Translations under genes and position numbers: made by a program
DNA from: Bradyrhizobium quebecense
GTDB taxonomy: Bacteria > Pseudomonadota > Alphaproteobacteria > Rhizobiales > Xanthobacteraceae
Assembly: GCF_013373795.3 (NCBI RefSeq)
Contig: NZ_CP088022.1
Location: 5,022,001-5,086,000, forward strand
Direction: 5' to 3'
Length of the DNA stretch: 64,000 nt
Shown: one piece after another, positions 58,196 to 64,000 of the stretch
How the letters are laid out: every line of letters starts with the position of its first letter
Position numbering within the stretch: position 1 is the stretch's first letter
The notes under the pieces: generated by a model
Databases searched by the model: none
What the model saw: only the letters and a program-made list of their open reading frames with translations
Told to the model about the DNA's origin: nothing

Positions 58196-61100
58196 ATGCT
58201 CGACCCATCCCCGCTCCCGCCGCCTTTCAGCGCGCCCTACGCCCCCGACGACGCCGCCATCGCCGGCCGCCTGCGCCAGGATGCCAGGCTCAGCGCGGAG
58301 GCTGAGGCCCGGATCGATCGCAGCGCGACGCACCTGATCGAGGCGATCAGGGCCAACGACGATCCGCTCGGCGGGGTCGAGGACATGCTGCGCGAGTTCG
58401 CACTCTCGACCAAGGAGGGGCTGGCGCTGATGGTGCTGGCGGAGGCGCTGCTGCGGGTGCCCGACGCGCGCACCGCCGACCAGTTCATCGAGGACAGACT
58501 CGGCCAGGGCGACTTCGTCAACCACGAGACCAGGTCGAGCGCGTTCCTGGTCAACGCCTCGGCCTGGGCGCTCGGCATGTCGGCCCGCGTGATCCAGCCC
58601 GGCGAAACACCGCAAGGAACGATAGGCCGGCTGACGAAGCGGCTCGGTGCCCCCGCGGTGCGTGCCGCGACGCGGCAGGCGATGCGGCTGATGGGCAGTC
58701 ATTTCGTGCTCGGCGAGACCATCGAGGCGGCGCTGTCGCGCGCGCAATCGCACACCGCGCGTGGCTCGCGCTATTCGTTCGACATGCTTGGCGAGGGCGC
58801 GCGCACCGCCGACGATGCCCGCCGCTATTTCGAATCTTACGCCCGCGCGATCGACGCGATCGGCAAGGCGGCCGGCGATCAGCCCCTGCCCGACCGGCCC
58901 GGCATCTCCGTGAAACTCTCCGCGCTGCATCCGCGCTTCGAGGCGGTCAGCCACGCGCGGGTGATGACCGAGCTGGTGCCGCAGCTCATCGATCTTGCGC
59001 GCCGTGCCAAGGCGTTCGACCTCAACTTCACCGTCGATGCCGAGGAAGCCGACCGGCTGGAGCTGTCGCTCGACGTCATCGCGGCTGCGTTCGCCGACCC
59101 GTCGCTCGCCGGCTGGAGCGGCTTTGGGCTCGCGATCCAGGCCTATCAGAAGCGCGCTGCCGACGTCGTCGACTATGTCGACGCGCTGGCGCGCGCACTC
59201 GACCGCAGGATGATGGTGCGCCTGGTCAAGGGCGCCTATTGGGACACCGAGATCAAGCGCGCGCAGGAGCGCGGCCTTGGCGGCTATCCGGTGTTCACCC
59301 GCAAGGCGATGACCGATCTGAATTACGTCGCCTGCGCGCGCAAGCTGCTGGCACTGCGGCCCCGGCTGTTCCCGCAATTCGCCACCCACAACGCGCTGAC
59401 GGTCGCGACCATCCTCGAACTGTCAGACGATCCCGCGAGCTTCGAATTCCAGCGGTTGCACGGCATGGGCGAAGCGCTCTATGCACAGCTCGGCGATGAC
59501 AGGCCGGAGATCGCGCACCGCACCTATGCGCCGGTCGGCAGCCACCGCGACCTGCTCGCCTATCTGGTGCGCCGGCTGCTCGAGAACGGCGCCAACTCGT
59601 CCTTCGTGGCGCTGGCCGCGGATAATCGCGTATCCATCGTGGACCTGCTGCGCCGCCCGGCCGAGATCATCGGCGCCGACGACAACGCGGCCCACTCGGG
59701 AATTCCGTTGCCGGCTGACCTCTATCGGCCGCAGCGCGAGAATTCGCACGGCATCGAGTTCGGCGAGCGAAAGGCGCTCGGCGCGCTGACGTCTTCGATT
59801 TCCGTCGAACCCAAGGTCGCGTCCGGCATGGTTGCGACATCGACGGTCGAGCAGGCGAATACCGCGGTCGCCGCCGCCCGCAATGGCTTCAAGGCCTGGA
59901 ACGGTACCCCGGCCATCCGACGTGCGGCGATCCTCGACAAGGCCGCCGACCTGCTCGAACAGCGCCGCGCCCGCTTCCTCGCGCTGCTGCAAAGCGAAGG
60001 CGGCAAGACGCTCGACGACGCACTCTCGGAGGTGCGCGAGGCGATCGACTTCTGCCGCTACTATGCGACGCTGGGCCGGAAGCTGTTCGGGCAAGGCGAG
60101 GCGATGCCCGGGCCGACCGGCGAGAGCAACATGCTGGAGTTGCGCGGCCGCGGCGCATTCGTCGCGATCTCGCCGTGGAATTTCCCGCTCGCGATCTTCC
60201 TCGGCCAGGTGACGGCGGCGCTGATGGCCGGCAATGCGGTGATCGCAAAGCCCGCCGAGCAGACGCCACGCATCGCGGCTGAGGCCGTCGCGCTGCTGCA
60301 CGAAGCGGGCGTGCCGGGATCGGCCCTGCATCTGGTCCAGGGCGACGGCGCGGCCGGCGCCGCGCTGGTCAGCCATCCCGCCATCGCCGGCGTGGTCTTC
60401 ACCGGCTCGACCGAGGTGGCGCGATCGATCAACCGCACGCTTGCGGCCAAGGATGGGCCGATCGTGCCGCTGATCGCCGAAACCGGCGGCATCAACGCGA
60501 TGATCGTCGACGCCACCGCCCTGCCCGAGCAGGTCGCCGACGACGTCGTGACCTCGGCGTTCCGCTCCGCCGGCCAGCGCTGCTCGGCGCTCAGGCTGCT
60601 GTTCGTGCAGGACGACGTCGCCGACCGCATGATCGAGATGATCGCGGGCGCCGCGCGCGAACTGAAGATCGGCGATCCCTCCGCACCGTCGACGCATATC
60701 GGACCGGTGATCGACGCCGAGGCCAAGCAGCGGCTCGACGCGCATATCGCGCAGATGAAGCGGGAGGCGCGGGTGCATCTCGCCGGCGAGGCGCCGGCTG
60801 GCAATTTCGTCGCGCCGCATATCTTCGAACTGTCGGCGGCGAGCCAGCTGCGTGAGGAGGTGTTCGGCCCGATCCTGCATGTCGTGCGCTACCGCGCCGA
60901 ACGTCTCGGCGAGGTGCTTTCCGCGATCGAGGCGACTGGATTTGGGCTGACGCTCGGCATCCATTCGCGCATCGACGACACGATCGAGCACGTGATCGAC
61001 CGTCTCCAGGTCGGCAACATCTATGTCAACCGCAACATGATCGGCGCGGTCGTCGGTGTGCAACCGTTCGGCGGCAGCGGCCTCTCCGGCACCGGCCCCA

Positions 61101-61207
61101 AGGCCGGCGGCCCGCACTACCTCACACGCTTCGCGACCGAGCAGACGGTGACGATCAACACCGCCGCCGCGGGCGGCAATGCAGCGCTGATGGCGGGAGT
61201 GGAGTGA
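58196..61207 (+). CDS. putA: Bifunctional proline dehydrogenase / P5C dehydrogenase
   Basis: 1003 residues. The N-terminal proline dehydrogenase barrel (about 80-450) has RLVKGAYWDTEIKRAQ and PVGSHRDLLAYLVRRLLENG, read in parts, and binds FAD. The aldehyde dehydrogenase half (about 510-990) has the Glu in IAETGG and the nucleophilic Cys in SAGQRCSALRLL. No ribbon-helix-helix domain is present, so this is the short non-regulatory type A PutA, and expression control is given to the divergent PutR. It converts proline to glutamate in two coupled steps. Confidence 0.97.
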   Translation: MLDPSPLPPPFSAPYAPDDAAIAGRLRQDARLSAEAEARIDRSATHLIEAIRANDDPLGGVEDMLREFALSTKEGLALMVLAEALLRVPDARTADQFIEDRLGQGDFVNHETRSSAFLVNASAWALGMSARVIQPGETPQGTIGRLTKRLGAPAVRAATRQAMRLMGSHFVLGETIEAALSRAQSHTARGSRYSFDMLGEGARTADDARRYFESYARAIDAIGKAAGDQPLPDRPGISVKLSALHPRFEAVSHARVMTELVPQLIDLARRAKAFDLNFTVDAEEADRLELSLDVIAAAFADPSLAGWSGFGLAIQAYQKRAADVVDYVDALARALDRRMMVRLVKGAYWDTEIKRAQERGLGGYPVFTRKAMTDLNYVACARKLLALRPRLFPQFATHNALTVATILELSDDPASFEFQRLHGMGEALYAQLGDDRPEIAHRTYAPVGSHRDLLAYLVRRLLENGANSSFVALAADNRVSIVDLLRRPAEIIGADDNAAHSGIPLPADLYRPQRENSHGIEFGERKALGALTSSISVEPKVASGMVATSTVEQANTAVAAARNGFKAWNGTPAIRRAAILDKAADLLEQRRARFLALLQSEGGKTLDDALSEVREAIDFCRYYATLGRKLFGQGEAMPGPTGESNMLELRGRGAFVAISPWNFPLAIFLGQVTAALMAGNAVIAKPAEQTPRIAAEAVALLHEAGVPGSALHLVQGDGAAGAALVSHPAIAGVVFTGSTEVARSINRTLAAKDGPIVPLIAETGGINAMIVDATALPEQVADDVVTSAFRSAGQRCSALRLLFVQDDVADRMIEMIAGAARELKIGDPSAPSTHIGPVIDAEAKQRLDAHIAQMKREARVHLAGEAPAGNFVAPHIFELSAASQLREEVFGPILHVVRYRAERLGEVLSAIEATGFGLTLGIHSRIDDTIEHVIDRLQVGNIYVNRNMIGAVVGVQPFGGSGLSGTGPKAGGPHYLTRFATEQTVTINTAAAGGNAALMAGVE

Positions 61208-61216
61208 GAGCATGCA

Positions 61217-61375
61217 CCCTCCCCTGAAGGGGGAGGGTCGACTCGCATTGAGCGAAGCGAAATGTGAGTCGGGGTGGGGTGATCTCTCCGCATGGGCACC
61301 ATGCGAGTGGAAAGACCGTCACCCCACCCCGCCGCTCATTTCATTCGCGTCGACCCTCCCCCTCCAGGGGAGGGT
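61217..61375. repeat. Interspersed palindromic repeat, CCCTCCCCTGAAGGGG family
   Basis: Outer arms CCCTCCCCTGAAGGGGGAGG and CCCTCCCCCTCCAGGGGAGGG, with GTCGACTCGCATTGAGCGAAGC-type inner arms and GGGGTGGGGT/ACCCCACCCC. Nested and about 160 bp. It lies just after putA and would end or stabilise its transcript. Base plan resembles the CTCCCGCTTGCGGGGG family but with other arm sequences. Confidence 0.75.
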
Positions 61376-61497
61376 AAGAAAGTGCCGTTGCATCGTGTCC
61401 CCGAGATGGGTCAAATGGCGGTCCGATCGGGATCATCGCACACGATAATTCCAGCTACCGGAAAAACACCAACAAGCGCCACGGGAGCGACGGCACG

Positions 61498-62703
61498 ATG
61501 GAAAAAGGCATTTTTGACGGGCTCAAGGTCCTGGACTGCGCGAGCTTCATCGCGGCGCCCGCGGCCGCCACCGTGCTGTCCGACTTCGGCGCCGACGTCA
61601 TCAAGATCGAGCCGCCCGGCGCCGGCGATCCCTACCGCAATCTGCCCAACCTGCCCGGCTATCCCGCGAGCGAGCACAATTTCGCGTGGATGCTCGAGGC
61701 CCGCAACAAGAAGAGCCTCGCGCTCGACCTCACCAAACCGGATGCGCAACAGGTGCTCTACAAGCTCGTCGCGGAGGCCGACGTGTTCATCACCAACATG
61801 CCGCCGCAGGTGCGGGCGAAGCTCGGCATCACCTACGATCACCTGGCCCATCTCAACGACCGACTGATCTACGCCTCCTTCACCGGCTACGGCGAGAAGG
61901 GCGCAGAGGCCAACAAGCCCGGCTTCGACTCCAACGCCTATTGGGCCCGCTCCGGCCTGATGGATCTGGTGCGTGCCGACGAGGACACCACGCCGGCCCG
62001 CTCGGTCGCCGGCATGGGCGATCACCCCTGTGCGATGGCATTCTATGGCGCGATCGTCACCGCGCTGTTCCAGCGCGAGAAGACCGGCAAGGGCTCGCAT
62101 GTCTCGACCAATTTGATGGCCAACGGCGTCTGGGCCAACGGCGTGCTGGCGCAGGCCAAGCTCGCCGGCGCCAAGTTCAAGAAGCGCAAGCCGCGCGAAG
62201 AGGCGCTCAACGCCGTCACCAACCACTACAAGTGCAAGGACGGCCGCTGGGTGATCCTGTCGCTGCTCAACGAGGACCGGCAATGGCCGACGCTGGCGCG
62301 CTGCATGGGCCGCGAGGACCTCCTCGCCGATGCCCGCTTTGCCACCAAGGCTGACCGCCATGCGCGCTCGGTCGAGCTGATCAAGATCTTCGACGAGGTG
62401 TTCGCCGGCAAGGATCTCGCCGAATGGCGCAAGATCCTCGACGGCAACGGCCTGGTGTTCGGCGTCGTCGGCATCCTCGACGACATCCCGAACGACAAGC
62501 AGATGATCGAGAACGAGGTGCTGGTGCGCTTTGAGAACGACACCATGCTGACCGTCAACAGCCCGATCTTCATCGACGGCGCCAAGAAGGTGCAGCCGCG
62601 CAAGCCGCCCGAGGTCGGCGAGCACTCCGACGAGATCCTGCGCCAGGCCGGCTACGACGAGGCCACGATCCAGAAGCTGCGCGCCTCCGGCGCGGTGGCC
62701 TGA
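61498..62703 (+). CDS. CaiB/BaiF-family CoA transferase (second copy in window)
   Basis: 401 residues. Family start FDGLKVLDCASFIAAPAAATVLSDFGADVIKIEPPGAGDPYR, read in parts; ITNMPPQVRAKLGITYD; SFTGYGEKGAEANKPGFD, in which the catalytic Asp is that of GFDSNAYW. It shares little sequence beyond motifs with the copy at 33,052, so it is not a recent duplicate. It stands alone after putA with no acyl-CoA dehydrogenase. Donor and acceptor are unknown. Confidence 0.9.
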   Translation: MEKGIFDGLKVLDCASFIAAPAAATVLSDFGADVIKIEPPGAGDPYRNLPNLPGYPASEHNFAWMLEARNKKSLALDLTKPDAQQVLYKLVAEADVFITNMPPQVRAKLGITYDHLAHLNDRLIYASFTGYGEKGAEANKPGFDSNAYWARSGLMDLVRADEDTTPARSVAGMGDHPCAMAFYGAIVTALFQREKTGKGSHVSTNLMANGVWANGVLAQAKLAGAKFKKRKPREEALNAVTNHYKCKDGRWVILSLLNEDRQWPTLARCMGREDLLADARFATKADRHARSVELIKIFDEVFAGKDLAEWRKILDGNGLVFGVVGILDDIPNDKQMIENEVLVRFENDTMLTVNSPIFIDGAKKVQPRKPPEVGEHSDEILRQAGYDEATIQKLRASGAVA

Positions 62704-62837
62704 GGTCGAGCTGATGCTGCTCCTCCGTCGCCGCGCTCATGCGGGGAGACGGGCTTCCCCGGGAGCACAGAGATGCAGGTGAGACCTGTACCCCTCACCC
62801 CGATCGCGGCCGCGCCTGAAGCATTACGTGTGAGTGA

Positions 62838-63002
62838 CTATCTTTTCAGCCAGGACCAGACCAGGGCCACGGCAATAATGCCGATGATGACCGCGAGCCC
62901 GATCGCCCAGCTGCTGACGCGGACGGCGCTCACCGCCTGACGCTCGGCCTCGTTGGCCGCGATCTTGCGGTTGCGCTGCTTGTCCTGCTCGGGAGCACTC
63001 AT
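62838..63002 (-). CDS. 54-residue tail-anchored membrane protein
   Basis: Basic-acidic N-terminal half (SAPEQDKQRNRKIAANEAERQAV) followed by one membrane helix (WAIGLAVIIGIIAVALVWSWL) and a KR end. Like the protein at 2,781 it is a small C-terminal-helix protein of unknown function; it may act on a membrane complex. Convergent with the CoA-transferase gene. Confidence 0.55.
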   Translation of the reverse strand: MSAPEQDKQRNRKIAANEAERQAVSAVRVSSWAIGLAVIIGIIAVALVWSWLKR

Positions 63003-63104
63003 CGGGCCGGTCTCCGCTCAAGGGCTGGGCTGTTCGGGTCGTGGTCGCGAAACCGCAAGGTAGCATCAAATAATGACGCGCAGCCGCTTCGGTTCCGGCT
63101 GGAA

Positions 63105-64000
63105 TTATCGCCCCTTCACGAAGCACATGCCCATGCGCGAGGTTTTCCCCGCGACCTGGCAGGCGAGGCCTTCGGCACAGGTCCAGCCGCGAAAGCTGCG
63201 GTCGGTCTCGGCCGGCCTGGCGCCCGGCAGATAGCAATGCGCGCCCCAGCCGTCGCTGTATTCGGTGCCGGCAAGCTCGGCGCTGGCGCGTAGTTGCGGC
63301 CGGTTGGAGAAGCCGCGCGAGAAGTCCGGCGCCTTGCCGTCGCGGAAGCTTGCGAGAATATCGCGGCGCCGAGGTTGGTCGCCGAAGAAATGCGGCGAGG
63401 CCGGCACCACGGTGGAGTTCGACGGTTTTGCCGCCATCCAGTCGACGCCGGGGAAATGGAAGCCGCCAATGCCGCGGGTCTGGTGGCAGCCGGCGCAGGT
63501 GACGTCGTTGAGGCGCCGCTCGAAGCCGGCCAGCGACTGGATGTTTTGCAGCTTCGTTCCGTCCGCCGCGGCCTTCTGCAACGCGCCGACCACGTCACCT
63601 TCCGAGAACACCGCCGTCCCCTCACCCTGCACCATCCCGAACTCCGGCTCCAGGTCGCTGACGTCGAAACCGGTCGGGGTCGGCGCAACCGCGCCGCGCG
63701 CGAGGAATTTGTCGGGGATCAGCAAGGTGCCGCGATCGAGCTCGGCAAAATGCTTGGGATCGAGCAGCCACGCCTTGAAGTCGCGCTTCAGCGCCTCGTC
63801 GGCCAGAATGCGATCGCGGTCGATCTGGTTCTCCAGCGGCGCCTCGACAAGGCGTTTCGCCGCGCCGTCATAGTCGAACACTTTCAGGAGATAGTCGGTG
63901 CGGAAGTCGCGCACCGCCGATTTCGGCGCGTGCGCGATCTGCAGATTGGTCTCGATCCGATCGATATTCCGTGCATCGATCAGGTCGAGCGGACCGTCCT
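63105..64000 (-). CDS. c-type cytochrome/secreted redox protein, 5' part outside the window
   Basis: The frame is open to the right edge of the window, so its start lies beyond 64,000. The visible part (about 298 residues) contains one heme c motif, CAGCHQTRG, after RRLNDVT, and four further cysteines in the C-terminal 45 residues (GAHCYLPG, GWTCAEGLACQVAG, GMCFVKGR), which may form disulfides. FDVSDLEPEFGM resembles bacterial di-heme or RoxA-like sequences only loosely. No second CxxCH is seen in this part. Periplasmic location is expected from the heme. Confidence 0.7.
   Translation of the reverse strand, partial: DGPLDLIDARNIDRIETNLQIAHAPKSAVRDFRTDYLLKVFDYDGAAKRLVEAPLENQIDRDRILADEALKRDFKAWLLDPKHFAELDRGTLLIPDKFLARGAVAPTPTGFDVSDLEPEFGMVQGEGTAVFSEGDVVGALQKAAADGTKLQNIQSLAGFERRLNDVTCAGCHQTRGIGGFHFPGVDWMAAKPSNSTVVPASPHFFGDQPRRRDILASFRDGKAPDFSRGFSNRPQLRASAELAGTEYSDGWGAHCYLPGARPAETDRSFRGWTCAEGLACQVAGKTSRMGMCFVKGR

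Noticed and set aside
59423..61213. 596-codon minus-strand frame opposite putA
   Set aside because: Shadow of the aldehyde dehydrogenase half of PutA.
1..64000. CRISPR array, rRNA operon, replication origin or prophage structural genes
   Set aside because: No regularly spaced direct repeats, no rRNA-like sequence, no DnaA box clusters and no capsid or tail genes were recognised.

Overview
The window looks like chromosomal DNA of a Bradyrhizobium species or a very close relative (Alphaproteobacteria, Hyphomicrobiales). The pointers are a subclass B3 metallo-beta-lactamase that closely resembles BJP-1 of Bradyrhizobium as I remember it, high GC with dense gene packing, several families of GC-rich interspersed palindromic repeats of the kind common in that genus, and a catabolic gene set (CoA-transferases, P450s, ThDP decarboxylases, PutA/PutR). 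No rRNA, complete tRNA, CRISPR array or replication origin was seen.

Layout. 1-1,700: right edge of an integrated element, with a tyrosine integrase, a possible excisionase-type protein running in from the left, and a 45-nt tRNA 3' end (best read as tRNA-Val(CAC)) that marks the attachment site. 1,800-7,600: small membrane and secreted proteins, a ThDP enzyme, an L,D-transpeptidase and a DUF2927 protein. 7,612-9,103: an IS110-family element sitting in the loop of a palindromic repeat. 9,366-17,200: a MerR-ATPase fusion, a LysR regulator, an LspA-like peptidase, an orphan periplasmic binding protein, an M48 protease/YjgN pair and a Rap1a/Tai-like protein. 17,400-22,050: two tandem paralogous P450s and a TPR-methyltransferase. 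22,075-26,622: a four-gene minus-strand block (exonuclease, cNMP/CBS/DUF294 protein, acetate-type symporter, DUF485) with a possible FNR/FixK box upstream.

27,010-46,830 is a catabolic and detoxification region made of small regulator-plus-enzyme modules. MarR faces an epoxide-hydrolase-like enzyme across twin palindromes. A LysR regulator faces an acyl-CoA dehydrogenase / CoA-transferase / dehydratase run across a T-N11-A box, with a split ThDP decarboxylase next to it. HxlR faces a four-gene detoxification operon across a perfect 9-3-9 palindrome. TetR faces a 4-hydroxybutyryl-CoA-dehydratase-like flavoprotein across an 8-19-8 palindrome. The lactamase and a benzoylformate-decarboxylase-type enzyme lie between these modules.

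46,940-64,000: hemolysin III, YcjX/YcjF, a GT39 glycosyltransferase whose tail is encoded by a repeat, a membrane cyclase with a cytochrome-b-like anchor and a [2Fe-2S] domain, a SorAB sulfite dehydrogenase, a cold-shock protein with a long leader, PutR/PutA, a second CoA-transferase and a truncated c-type cytochrome.

Most striking: the IS110 insertion with its reconstructable hairpin target and candidate guide-RNA end; the cyclase, which lacks the usual adenine-specifying lysine; the AbfD-like protein that has lost two of three cluster cysteines; the MerR-ATPase fusion; and four divergent promoters with clear dyad operators. Family assignments come from reading motifs and remembered family sequences; no database search was run.
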